NCBI GenBank assembly: GCA_016781705.1 | Contig: JADDPV010000236.1 | Span: 1-11,027 of the forward strand | Source: Rubrobacter sp. | GTDB taxonomy: Bacteria; Actinomycetota; Rubrobacteria; Rubrobacterales; Rubrobacteraceae | DNA: 11,027 nt | Direction: 5' to 3' | Part shown: one piece after another, positions 1-7,539 of the stretch | How positions within the stretch are numbered: the first letter of the stretch is position 1 | How the letters are laid out: each line of letters starts with the position of its first letter | The notes under the pieces: model-generated | What the model was told of the DNA's origin: nothing | What the model saw: only the letters and a program-made list of their open reading frames with translations | The model's database searches: none | Program-made: the position numbers and the translations under genes

Positions 1-1
1 C

Positions 2-226
2 GAGGAAGCCGCGCTCCAGGTCATCGCCGCGATGCAACGCGGGCGCGTGGTAAACCTGGACGCGGAGCTGGCGCTCGATGCGGCGAAGACCTCCTTCGAG
101 ATGAAGCTGCCGATGGCCGATAGCATCATACTCACTACTGCCCGCGCGCACGGAGCAACGCTGTGGACACAGGATAGCGACTTCGAAGGCATGGCCGCGA
201 ACGTCGAATACGTAAAGAAGCGCTAA
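2..226 (+). CDS. PIN-domain ribonuclease toxin, VapC-like (3' part only)
   Basis: The last 74 codons of a gene whose 5' end lies before the window; the frame is open from base 2 to a TAA at 224-226. The protein end contains MADSIILTTARAHGATLW followed by TQDSDFEG, the pattern of the C-terminal half of PIN domains: an acidic residue at the start of a helix, a small-residue helix, a GA-x-LW strand, then T-x-D-x-DF. In this family the clustered Asp residues bind the metal ion used to cut RNA. VapC toxins normally pair with a small antitoxin gene just upstream, which cannot be seen here. The end is intact and the visible acidic residues are present, so the toxin may be functional. PIN-domain assignment is firm; toxin role is inference from the family. 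Confidence 0.82.
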   Translation, partial: EEAALQVIAAMQRGRVVNLDAELALDAAKTSFEMKLPMADSIILTTARAHGATLWTQDSDFEGMAANVEYVKKR

Positions 227-228
227 GC

Positions 229-339
229 GTAGACGAGCTACGGGCGGCGCGCGATGACGGATTGGTCTTACTCGCTCTGTCCTTGGCGGAAGGGTTAGGT
301 GCACAGTTGTGGGTCGGAGAAAGCGAGATAGACAGCTGA
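229..339 (+). pseudogene. possible decayed PIN-domain C-terminus
   Basis: A short open stretch begins just after the VapC-like stop, in another frame, and ends at TGA 337-339. It reads DDGLVLLALSLAEGLGAQLW then VGESEIDS. The middle resembles the PIN C-terminal helix and strand (LAEALGAPLWTGD type). Where a working PIN domain has T-G-D, this has V-G-E, and the upstream Asp is about three residues out of register. There is no start codon with a ribosome site. It may be the eroded tail of a second PIN gene, but with only some 20 comparable residues a chance match is possible. The following 80 bases up to 422 hold only short GC-rich dyads and nothing recognisable. Confidence 0.3.
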
Positions 340-422
340 CGGCCAACAACCCCGCTTGTCCAATACGCAGAGACGGCTCAAGGTCGAGAGCCGATCGGCC
401 GACGGCTAAGCGCCGCCGATTC

Positions 423-3416
423 CTAGATGTCTTCGCCCCGGCGCAGGCGTTCGTAAAGCTCGCTCGTCTCCGGGGCCGGGGACGACCCGAGCTCTTCGCG
501 CAAGAGCTCGAGCAGATCCCGGTAGTGCCTCAGCGCCCGGCCCCTTTCGCCCATGCGGGCCTGGCAGCGCATCAGCTCCCTGTGGGCCTCCTCCAGCAAA
601 GTGTCGTGGCCGATGAGCCGCCGGTAAGCTTCGACGGCCTCCGCGTAGCGACCCTCTGCGAAGAGGAGCCGGCCCAGCCCCAGCAGCGCCTCCTGGTACG
701 TCCGCCTGAGCTCTTCCTGCCGGACGAAGGCCCACTCGCTTTCGGCGGAATCTTCGAGGAAGCCGCCTCCGTACAGTTCGACGGCTTCCTTTAGGTAGGG
801 GATGGCTTGGGCCGGCGCTTCGTCCTCAGCCCTTCGGGCCTGGGCAAGTTTGGACTCGAAGGCTTCGACGTCGTAGAAGTACCCGAGCGAGCGGTTGAAG
901 GAGTAGCGCCCTTTCTCGAAGACTACCCACTCCGGCCGGCCGAGGGCGTGGCGCAGGTGGTGCAGGACGTTGTGGAAGGTGCTCCTGAGCTGGGAAGGGG
1001 AGGCCTCCGGCCAGAGGGCTAGCCCTATCTGGGCCTTGGTGCGCGAGGGGTGGGCGAGCAGGTAGAAGAGCAGCTCTCTCGACTTAGCGTAGGTCCACTC
1101 CGAGGAGGCGAGGGTTTCTTCTCCGCGCTCCACCCGCGCAGGACCCAACGCGAAGATGCGCAGTTCGGGAGGCGCCTTCGCCTCGGCCGATGCCGTCGGG
1201 GCGGCAGGCGAAGGGGTGTCTTCCTCCTGTTGAGGCGTCGTCGGTTCGTCCAAAGCGTGGGCTATGGCCTCCTCCAGCGTCATCGCCCTCCCTTGCGCCC
1301 ACGCCGCCTCGAACGCTTCTTCGCCGAGGCCGGCGCGCGCGGCGGCCACGCCGCGGTCGTAGTCGGCGCGGTACAAAGCTCGCACGGTGGCGCCGATCGC
1401 CTCGCATATGGTTTCCTCCGCCCCCCACAGCCGCGCCGCGCGCGCGTGCTGGCCTTGCGCGCATGCGACCCCCGCAAGCTCTTCGAGGCACAGCGAGATC
1501 AACCATTTCTCCCCGAGTTCACGCAGCGAAGCCAGGCTCTCCTTGTACAGCCGTTCCGCCCGGACGTAGTCGCCCTGGCGCGAGGTCACTATCCCCAAAT
1601 GCCTGAGCGGTAGGGAGAGGGGCCACTTGTCCCCCAGCTCCCGGAGTATGGCCGCGCTCTCCTCGAAGAGGGGGATTGCCAGCTCGTAGTCGGCCTGGGC
1701 CTCGGCCACGACCCCCATGTTGGTAAGGGCGATCGCGAGGCCCCACCGGTCTCCGCCATCCTCCCGGAACAGCCGCACGCCTTCCTCGGCGAGGGGGCGC
1801 GCCTCTGCGGGATCGCCTTGGTGCGCCATCACCAATGACATAAAGCTCAGCGCGGAGGCCAGGCCGCGCCTGTCCCCGATCTCCCGACAGATCCCGGCGC
1901 TCTCCTCCAGTCGGGAACGCGCGGCAGGGTGGCTAACCTGCGAAAAGGCCAAAAACCCCGCGCCCCAGAGCACCTTCGCCCGCGCCGCCGTGCGCGCCGA
2001 CGCCTCGACCCGCTCGAGCGCGTCCTCCAGCCAACGGCGCCCCTCGCTCAGATGGCCGTTGCGGAGCCAGAACCACCAGAGTGCCCCCGCCAACCGTAAC
2101 TGAGTCTCCACCTCGCCGGCGTCCGCCGCCCAGCGTAGCGCCGCCCTGAGGTTGTCGTGCTCGATCTCCAACCGCTCCAGCCACAACCGGCTCTCCCCGC
2201 CCTTGAGCTTGGGCTCCACCTCCTCCGCCAGAGCGAGGAAGAAGCTCGCATGGCGCCGTCGTATGGCTTCCGCCGCTTCGGATTCCAGCAGCTTCTCGTG
2301 CCCGTACTGCCGAACCGTCTCCAGCAAACGGTACCTGGCTTCCCCGCCTCGCTCTTCCACCACCACCAGCGACTTGTCCACCAGGTGCGAAAGCAGATCC
2401 AGGACCTCGTCCTCCTCGATGCCTTCGCCGGCGCACACCGCTTCCACGGCCTCCAACGTGAAACCGCCCGCGAACACCGACAGCCCACGGAACAAGGCCC
2501 GCTCCTCCTCCGAGAGCAGCTCGTGACTCCAGTCTATCGTCGCCCGCAGCGTCCGATGCCGGGGCAGAGCCGTCCGGCTGCCGGCCGCGAGCAGCCGGAA
2601 ACAGCCGTCGAGGCGTGCGGCGATTTGCTCTACCGCTAACACCCTCGCCCGCGCCGCCGCCAGTTCGATGGCCAACGGTATGCCATCCAACCGCTGGCAC
2701 ACCTGCGCCACGGCCTGCGTGTTCCGATCCGTCAGCGTGAAGCCCGGCAGTACCGCCGTCGTCCGCTCGATAAACAGCCGAACCGCCTCGTAGCGTGGCA
2801 TCTCCTCGATGGCCGGCGGATGGCGACCAGCAGGCAGCGAGAGCGAGGGCACCAGCCAGGAGGTTTCACCGGCGATACCCAGTGTCTCGCGGCTGGTGGC
2901 CAGGATGCGCAGGCCCGGGCAGGCCCGCAGCAAGGCATCGGTGAGGTCGGCGCACGCCTCGACCAGGTGCTCGCAGTTGTCCAAAACCAGAAGCATCTCT
3001 CTGGGCCTCAGATAGTCTGCGAGCGTCTCGGTCAGCGAACGGCCCGGCTGCTCGCGCACGCCCAGGGTGAAGGCCACCGTCTGCGCCATGACCGCCGGGT
3101 CCGACAGCGACGCCAGCTCGACCAGCCACACGCCGTCCTCGAACTCTTCTACCAAATCTTGCGCTACCCGGAGGACGAGCCGGGTCTTGCCGCACCCTCC
3201 CGGACCGGTGAGCGTCAGCAGCCGCTGATTCGCCAGCAGCCGCTTCACCTCCGCCATCTCCCGCTCGCGCCCCACGAAGCTCGTGAGCTGCAGCGGCAGG
3301 TTGTCGGGCGGGCGCTCCGCCGGGCGCGGACCGGGGAAGGCTACGAGCGAGCCGGCGCCGCCCTCGGAAGCATCGCGGGACGGGACGTCGCGGGTTGGTC
3401 GCGTCGGGTCTGGCAT
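423..3416 (-). CDS. STAND regulator: NB-ARC ATPase, TPR, C-terminal SARP-type wHTH and BTAD
   Basis: A 997-residue signal-transduction ATPase. After a low-complexity start, NLPLQLTSFVGRE (39-51) opens the NB-ARC module; Walker A is GPGGCGKT (71-78), Walker B LLVLDN (142-147) and a GxP-type motif GIPLAIELAAAR lies at 245-256. Helical and TPR-like repeats fill roughly 410-700, then FEAAWAQGRAMTLEEAIAHAL (ending near 721), the usual tail of NB-ARC/TPR regulators. After a Pro/Glu-rich linker (725-750) comes a winged helix (about 751-840; TYAKSRELLFYLLAHPS and a LWPEAS turn) and a bacterial transcriptional activation domain with TPR-like helices (848-993). SARP/AfsR proteins carry the last two modules at the N-terminus, so the order is reversed here. 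Likely a cytoplasmic ATP-dependent transcription factor; ligand and targets unknown. The ATG at 3414-3416 has no Shine-Dalgarno; the bases before it read CCTCCT, the anti-SD sequence. No other good start precedes the NB-ARC domain. Confidence 0.9.
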   Translation of the reverse strand: MPDPTRPTRDVPSRDASEGGAGSLVAFPGPRPAERPPDNLPLQLTSFVGREREMAEVKRLLANQRLLTLTGPGGCGKTRLVLRVAQDLVEEFEDGVWLVELASLSDPAVMAQTVAFTLGVREQPGRSLTETLADYLRPREMLLVLDNCEHLVEACADLTDALLRACPGLRILATSRETLGIAGETSWLVPSLSLPAGRHPPAIEEMPRYEAVRLFIERTTAVLPGFTLTDRNTQAVAQVCQRLDGIPLAIELAAARARVLAVEQIAARLDGCFRLLAAGSRTALPRHRTLRATIDWSHELLSEEERALFRGLSVFAGGFTLEAVEAVCAGEGIEEDEVLDLLSHLVDKSLVVVEERGGEARYRLLETVRQYGHEKLLESEAAEAIRRRHASFFLALAEEVEPKLKGGESRLWLERLEIEHDNLRAALRWAADAGEVETQLRLAGALWWFWLRNGHLSEGRRWLEDALERVEASARTAARAKVLWGAGFLAFSQVSHPAARSRLEESAGICREIGDRRGLASALSFMSLVMAHQGDPAEARPLAEEGVRLFREDGGDRWGLAIALTNMGVVAEAQADYELAIPLFEESAAILRELGDKWPLSLPLRHLGIVTSRQGDYVRAERLYKESLASLRELGEKWLISLCLEELAGVACAQGQHARAARLWGAEETICEAIGATVRALYRADYDRGVAAARAGLGEEAFEAAWAQGRAMTLEEAIAHALDEPTTPQQEEDTPSPAAPTASAEAKAPPELRIFALGPARVERGEETLASSEWTYAKSRELLFYLLAHPSRTKAQIGLALWPEASPSQLRSTFHNVLHHLRHALGRPEWVVFEKGRYSFNRSLGYFYDVEAFESKLAQARRAEDEAPAQAIPYLKEAVELYGGGFLEDSAESEWAFVRQEELRRTYQEALLGLGRLLFAEGRYAEAVEAYRRLIGHDTLLEEAHRELMRCQARMGERGRALRHYRDLLELLREELGSSPAPETSELYERLRRGEDI

Positions 3417-3461
3417 CAGGAGGCCCGTTTCGAAGTTTTGTGATGGCAGCGTCTACCCGGG

Positions 3462-3486
3462 ATTATAACCACTGTTACCTCAGTGG
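3462..3486 (-). promoter_or_regulatory. promoter -10 box with adjacent dyad, upstream of the STAND regulator
   Basis: Read on the minus strand, a perfect TATAAT lies at 3467-3462, placing the start of transcription near 3455 and giving an untranslated leader of about 40 bases before the ATG at 3416. No TTGACA-like -35 is present at 16-18 bases. Instead the space just upstream of the -10 holds an inverted repeat, CCACTG-N6-CAGTGG (3469-3486). A strong -10 with a dyad in place of a -35 suits a promoter that needs, or is blocked by, a bound regulator. The sequence motifs are seen; their function is inferred. Confidence 0.45.
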
Positions 3487-3550
3487 GATTCCCCGATGCC
3501 GAGGCTCTGGCGTTACTGATGAGAGCGCTCAGCTTCGACGGGGTCCCGTC

Positions 3551-6109
3551 CTACTCGTACTGGACGGCCTCGACGATGTTGGTGCGCGCCGCGGAGCGGG
3601 CCGGGAGGAGGCCGGCGAAGACGCCGATGAGGAGGCCGGAGAGGAGCGCGGCTAATGCCGGAACCTTTGGGTAGAAAAAGGCGACCTCGAAGCCGCCTGC
3701 GGAGCTGCCGCGGACGAAGAGGTAGCCCAAGAGGGAGCCGACGGCGATACCCACGAGGCAGCCGATCAGGCTTATGATCACGCCCTCGTCTATGATCAAA
3801 CGCCCGACCTGCAGCCGCGTCGTCCCGACGGCCCGCAAGATGCCGATCTCCCGCGTGCGCTCGAAGACGCTCATCGAAAGGGTGTTGACGACCCCAAAGG
3901 CCGAGACGGCGACCGAGACGCCCATGATCGCGTAAAAGAAGGCATACTGGCGACTAAAGTCGCTCTCGATTTGCGCCTTCCACTCCGCGTTCGAGTACAA
4001 CGAAAGCTGCGGATAGTCCCTGACGATGCCCGCGATCTCCCGCTCCACCGCCGCCCGATCCGCGCCCGGCGCAGCCTTTACCGCCAGGAACCCGTCCGAG
4101 TCTACGCCGAAGTCCTCCGCCAGCGTCCCCTCGGAGACATAAACCCCCGTCCCGCCTCCCAGAAAGTCGTTAGCCACGACCCCGGCGATGGCGTAACCCT
4201 TCTTTCCTCCGAGCCCTTCCAGCTCGACCTCGTCGCCCACACCTAGACCCCGCTTCTCTGCGAGTTGCTCCCCGACGAGCGCGGCGCCGTCCTCCAACTC
4301 CGAAAATGCGTCCGGATCGCCGCTCTTCAGGTTGAGGCGGAAGATGTCCGGGTACCGCTCATCCACCCCGAAGACGATGTTCGTCTGCGCACCGCTGCGC
4401 CGGAAGCTGGAGGCGATGCCGGTCGTCTCCCCGACGCCGGGGACGTCGGTCACCTTCTCCTCCAGCTCTTTCGAGAAGGTCACGTCGAAGTCCTGGTTGG
4501 AGGGCTGGACGACGAAGTCGCTGCCCAAAGAGTCCTCCAGGTACGAGCGCACGGAGCCCAGGACGCTCCCGCCCAGGGCGCTGAAGGCTATGACGAGCGA
4601 GATCCCCACCATCAGCGCCGACGCCGTGAGCGCTGTCCGCCCCCTGTTCCGCGTCGCGTTCGCCGCCGCCATCCTCCCCTCGACCCCAAAAAACAGCCGC
4701 AGGACCGGCGCGAATACCGCCGCCAGCGGCCCTACCAGTGCCGGTATGACGAGTGCGACCCCCAGGAAAGTGCCCACCACCCCGGCTATTCCCGAGGCAT
4801 ACACGAGGCCGGAGAGGTCGGACGAGAGGTTCTTCGCCAGGTAGTAGGTCCACGGCGCACCGACCGCGACGAGAACGACGCCCAGAATGGGCAGGAGGCG
4901 CGAGGTCCTCTTCGAGCGGCTGCTCGCTCCGCCGCCTCTGGTGCGCATCGCCTCGACGGGACTCACACGGCCGGCGCGTAGGGCCGGGTAGAGGGCGGCG
5001 AGGACCGTGATGAGCATGCCCACCACGACCGCCGAGACGAGGGCGAAGGGGGAGAGTACCACCCCCGACACCTCGAACCGGAACGCTCGCCCGAATAGGT
5101 ACACGAGACCGCGGGCCATCGCGTACCCGAAGAGCAGGCCCAGGAGCGAACCGAAGAGGCCGAGGAGGGCGGCCTCCAGGACTACGGATCGCGACACCAT
5201 CCCGCGCGTCGCTCCCAGAGCCCTGAGCATCCCCAGCTCGCGCGTCCTCTCCAGGACCGTCATCGAGAGCGCGTTGAAGACCAGGAAAGCGCCGACGAAC
5301 AGCGCAGTACCCGCGAAGAATAGCAGCGCTATCCTGAACCCCTGGAACTGGGCGTCGACCTGCGCCGTGCGCGTCTCGCTGCGTTCGGCCTGGAACCCCT
5401 CCCCGAGCTCCTCCCGCAGCCGCTCCGCGAGCCGCCCGACCTCCCCGTCGCCCTTCGCCTCGACGGCGATGCCCGTGATCTCGCCCGGCTTCTCGAAGGC
5501 CTCCTGTGCGTATGGCAGCGGCGTCATCCCGAAAGCGACGCCGCCGAACGACCCACCCGGTATCCGCAAGAGCCCAACGACTTCCATCTCCACAGGCCCC
5601 TGAGGCGTCCCCACCTGCACTCTCTCGCCGATGCCGGCGCCCGCCGTCTCGGCCGAGCCGCCGTCCAGCGCGACCTCCGCCCCCTCCCTCGGGTAGCGTC
5701 CCTCCGCGAGCTCGAAGCCCGTGGCGAGCGCCGCCGTCTCCGGCTCCACCCCGAAGACGCGCATGCTCTTCACCTCCGGCAGACCCCGCTCGTCCCGCCC
5801 GTCCAGGACCAGAGACGCCGCCTGCGAGAGCCTGGGCGCCGCCGACTCGACCTGCGCCACGGCGCGTACCTCCTCCAGAACCTCCTCGTCGAAAGGACCG
5901 TTGCCGCCGGCGGCCGTCACCGTCAGGTCGGCGGCGCCGTAGGCGCGTGAGAACAGTTCCTTGAACGCACCGGACATCGTGTCCGAGAGCGTCAGCACGC
6001 CGAACACGATCCCCACCCCCAGCACGATCCCCACCGCCGTCAGCAGCGTGCGTTGCATGCGCCCCCCGAGGTTGCGCAACGAGAGGCCGGAGAAACGGCG
6101 CAGCTTCAC
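3551..6109 (-). CDS. ABC exporter permease, duplicated FtsX/MacB type
   Basis: An 852-residue membrane protein of the FtsX-like/MacB (type VII) ABC family. Two related halves are visible. Half one has a helix at 22-42, an extracytoplasmic MacB-type domain (about 45-255) and three helices (258-282, 308-334, 352-378), with ERTRELGMLRALGATR at 287-302. Two linker helices follow (about 405-470). Half two repeats the plan: helix 490-515, outer domain 520-720, helices 722-746, 772-800 and 815-838, with ERTREIGILRAVGTTR at 750-765. These ER-TRE-GILRA-G segments form the coupling region that contacts the ATPase. The GTG start (6107-6109) has GGAGG four bases upstream. The family moves lipids, lipoproteins, peptides or antibiotics by an extracytoplasmic pulling motion; the substrate here is unknown. 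The matching ATPase lies upstream on the same strand, beyond one opposite-strand gene. One copy suffices in principle, because both halves are fused. Confidence 0.92.
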   Translation of the reverse strand: MKLRRFSGLSLRNLGGRMQRTLLTAVGIVLGVGIVFGVLTLSDTMSGAFKELFSRAYGAADLTVTAAGGNGPFDEEVLEEVRAVAQVESAAPRLSQAASLVLDGRDERGLPEVKSMRVFGVEPETAALATGFELAEGRYPREGAEVALDGGSAETAGAGIGERVQVGTPQGPVEMEVVGLLRIPGGSFGGVAFGMTPLPYAQEAFEKPGEITGIAVEAKGDGEVGRLAERLREELGEGFQAERSETRTAQVDAQFQGFRIALLFFAGTALFVGAFLVFNALSMTVLERTRELGMLRALGATRGMVSRSVVLEAALLGLFGSLLGLLFGYAMARGLVYLFGRAFRFEVSGVVLSPFALVSAVVVGMLITVLAALYPALRAGRVSPVEAMRTRGGGASSRSKRTSRLLPILGVVLVAVGAPWTYYLAKNLSSDLSGLVYASGIAGVVGTFLGVALVIPALVGPLAAVFAPVLRLFFGVEGRMAAANATRNRGRTALTASALMVGISLVIAFSALGGSVLGSVRSYLEDSLGSDFVVQPSNQDFDVTFSKELEEKVTDVPGVGETTGIASSFRRSGAQTNIVFGVDERYPDIFRLNLKSGDPDAFSELEDGAALVGEQLAEKRGLGVGDEVELEGLGGKKGYAIAGVVANDFLGGGTGVYVSEGTLAEDFGVDSDGFLAVKAAPGADRAAVEREIAGIVRDYPQLSLYSNAEWKAQIESDFSRQYAFFYAIMGVSVAVSAFGVVNTLSMSVFERTREIGILRAVGTTRLQVGRLIIDEGVIISLIGCLVGIAVGSLLGYLFVRGSSAGGFEVAFFYPKVPALAALLSGLLIGVFAGLLPARSAARTNIVEAVQYE

Positions 6110-6135
6110 GACGCCTCCGACACTGTCCGGCCGGA

Positions 6136-6164
6136 TTGATCGGGGTGCGAGGCTGGCATAGACT
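6136..6164 (+). promoter_or_regulatory. predicted promoter for the small membrane protein gene
   Basis: TTGATC (6136-6141), a 17-base spacer and TAGACT (6159-6164) fit a primary-sigma promoter of the actinobacterial TANNNT kind. Transcription would begin near 6171, about 35 bases before the ATG at 6206, which supports that start over the in-frame TTG at 6164. The same -10 hexamer and spacing recur before rpsF. Confidence 0.45.
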
Positions 6165-6205
6165 TGGCCTCTGTCGAGCGGGAGAGCTTATCGTTAGGGG
6201 AGAAC

Positions 6206-6613
6206 ATGGAGCATGGCGGTCCGGTCAGGGTCGGTAGAGAGAGGGAGAACAGGCATTCCAGGATGGGCATAGCATCGTTCGTGATCTCCATCCTCACGAC
6301 CGTGCTGGTCGTGGTCCTCTTCGTCGTCGCCAGCGTCGCGGGGGCCTCCGCGTTCGGCAGCGACCCGCAGAGCATAGATCCCCAGAGCCTGCAGGACTCG
6401 CCGGGTTTCGTGGGGCTCGCGCTCGCCGGCTTCGGGATCCTGGCCTGCATCTTTTTCTACCTGCTCGGCCTCGCGCTCGGCGTGGCCGGTATCTTCCAGC
6501 GGCGCCGCAAGAGGCTTTTCGCCATCCTCGGGACCGCCTTCAACGGGCTCGTCCTCCTCGTCGTGGTGGCCCTCCTCGCGTTCGGCGTCGTCGCGTCCCA
6601 GGGGGCGCAGTAG
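6206..6613 (+). CDS. small membrane protein with three helices, DUF4190-like
   Basis: A 135-residue protein: a short charged cytoplasmic N-terminus (1-20), then helices at about 21-47, 69-97 and 105-129, a polar loop rich in D, S, P and Q (51-66), and an arginine/lysine cluster QRRRKR (98-103) before the last helix. The lead-in MGIASFVISIL and the LGVAGIFQRR...LFAILGTAFNGL section resemble the small DUF4190-type proteins common in Gram-positive bacteria, whose function is not known. The ATG at 6206 follows GGGGAG at a tight spacing of three bases; a TTG at 6164 and an ATG at 6263 are in-frame alternatives. The gene lies divergent from the permease and convergent with the ATPase, with only nine bases between the two stops. 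It could be an accessory subunit of the exporter, but opposite orientation argues against simple co-expression. Confidence 0.75.
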   Translation: MEHGGPVRVGRERENRHSRMGIASFVISILTTVLVVVLFVVASVAGASAFGSDPQSIDPQSLQDSPGFVGLALAGFGILACIFFYLLGLALGVAGIFQRRRKRLFAILGTAFNGLVLLVVVALLAFGVVASQGAQ

Positions 6614-6622
6614 CTTGGAGGC

Positions 6623-7372
6623 TCACCCCGCCGGCTCCAGCGTCTTGATGCGTTCGAAGATCGCGTCCACGTCCGGTCCGTAAGCCTCGTCCACGACCCG
6701 TCCGTCGGCGAGGAACACCACCCGATCGGCCACGGCCGCCGCGCGCGGGTCGTGGGTGACCATCACCACCGTCTGTCCGTAACGCGTCGCCGACGCGCGC
6801 AACAACCCCAGCACGCCCGCGCCCGTCTTCGAGTCCAGGTTGCCGGTTGGCTCGTCGGCGAGGATGACGTCGGGGTGCCTGATGAGGGCGCGGGCTATCG
6901 CCACCCTTTGTTGCTCCCCGCCGGAGAGTGCGTCCGGCCGGTGCGTCCGCCGTTCCTCCAGCCCCACCAGCGACATCAGCTCGTCGAGGCGCTTCTCGTA
7001 CTTGCCGGGCCTGCCGCCGGAGATGAGGACCGGGAGTAATACGTTTTCCTCCGCCGTGAGCGTGGGGATCAAGTTGAAAAACTGGAAAACGAACCCCATA
7101 CGCGCCCGCCGCAAAAGGGTGAGCTTCCTGTCCGAGAGCCCCGAAAGATCCGTGTCCCCCAAAACCACCCGCCCGGAGGACGGCTCTTCGAGGGCGCCGA
7201 GGACGTGCAGCAGCGTGCTCTTCCCCGAACCGCTGGGGCCCATGATCGCCGCGAATTCTCCGGCCGCGAAACGTAAGGAGACCCCCTTCAACGCCCGCAC
7301 CGCTGTCATCCCCGACCCATACACCTTCACGAGGTCCGCGACCTCCACGGCGGTGTTCGATGCCCCGTTCAC
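6623..7372 (-). CDS. ABC exporter ATPase, LolD/MacB type
   Basis: A 249-residue nucleotide-binding subunit with every expected motif: Walker A GPSGSGKST (45-53), Q-loop Q97 in FVFQFFNLIP, signature LSGGEQQR (149-156), Walker B VILADE followed by PTGNLDS (169-181) and the H-loop histidine in VMVTHD (His207). PTGNLDS with the FQFFNLIPTLTAEEN stretch is characteristic of the MacB/LolD/FtsE branch that partners FtsX-like permeases, so the duplicated permease at 3551-6109 is the natural partner. It would act on the inner face of the membrane, powering export. The chosen GTG (7370-7372) has no ribosome site but lies exactly six bases after a TATACT box, suggesting a leaderless transcript. Whether one mRNA spans both subunits is uncertain: the gap between them is about 510 bases and is occupied by an opposite-strand gene. 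Confidence 0.93.
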   Translation of the reverse strand: MNGASNTAVEVADLVKVYGSGMTAVRALKGVSLRFAAGEFAAIMGPSGSGKSTLLHVLGALEEPSSGRVVLGDTDLSGLSDRKLTLLRRARMGFVFQFFNLIPTLTAEENVLLPVLISGGRPGKYEKRLDELMSLVGLEERRTHRPDALSGGEQQRVAIARALIRHPDVILADEPTGNLDSKTGAGVLGLLRASATRYGQTVVMVTHDPRAAAVADRVVFLADGRVVDEAYGPDVDAIFERIKTLEPAG

Positions 7373-7378
7373 GCACTG

Positions 7379-7384
7379 AGTATA
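7379..7384 (-). promoter_or_regulatory. -10 box for a leaderless ATPase transcript
   Basis: On the minus strand TATACT (7384-7379) is followed by six bases and then the GTG start. That puts the expected transcription start on the first base of the codon. No convincing -35 lies at 16-18 bases; TTCACC is found only at a spacing near 20. Confidence 0.42.
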
Positions 7385-7483
7385 CTTCCAGGCTGGGAGC
7401 GAAAGGTGAAAGAGGAGACAGACGGTACCGGATGGCTACCGCCTTTTCCGCACCGGAGGATTACACTGATGCGCCGTCTCCGC

Positions 7484-7489
7484 TAAGAT
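7484..7489 (+). promoter_or_regulatory. possible -10 box for the capA-like gene
   Basis: TAAGAT is five of six to the consensus and would start transcription near 7496, giving a 5' leader of about 44 bases. The -35 region is poor. The leader begins with a small hairpin, CGAAAC-N8-GTTTCG (7498-7517), directly before the purine-rich ribosome site GGAGGGAGAGG (7517-7527). The hairpin and the ribosome site touch but do not clearly overlap. Confidence 0.33.
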
Positions 7490-7539
7490 GCCAGCGGCGA
7501 AACCTTTAGCTGTTTCGGAGGGAGAGGACAGAGACCGGA

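Noticed and set aside
374..399. GC-rich dyads (CGGCTC-N8-GAGCCG and GCCGATCGGC) between the PIN region and the regulator's stop
   Set aside because: Could end transcription from either side, but the stems are short, compete with each other and have no T-tract.
2820..3443. Long plus-strand open frames opposite the regulator gene (also 309-794, 1050-1613 and 2157-2639)
   Set aside because: They lie antisense to a well-supported coding gene, contain no recognisable domain and are the expected by-product of high-GC third positions.
3537..3550. GACGG-N4-CCGTC hairpin just after the permease stop
   Set aside because: Only five pairs and no T-tract; too weak to call a terminator in GC-rich DNA.
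4265..4981. Plus-strand frames of up to 238 residues opposite the permease gene
   Set aside because: Composition rich in R, P, H and Q with no motif; the minus-strand permease accounts for the sequence fully.
6540..7376. 278-codon minus-strand frame overlapping the ATPase gene in another frame
   Set aside because: Low-complexity R/G/A-rich product; the 249-residue frame in the same place has all ABC ATPase motifs.
7432..7509. A 25-codon open frame beginning ATGGCTACC between the ATPase and capA genes
   Set aside because: No ribosome site at proper spacing and no recognisable product; it overlaps the predicted capA promoter.
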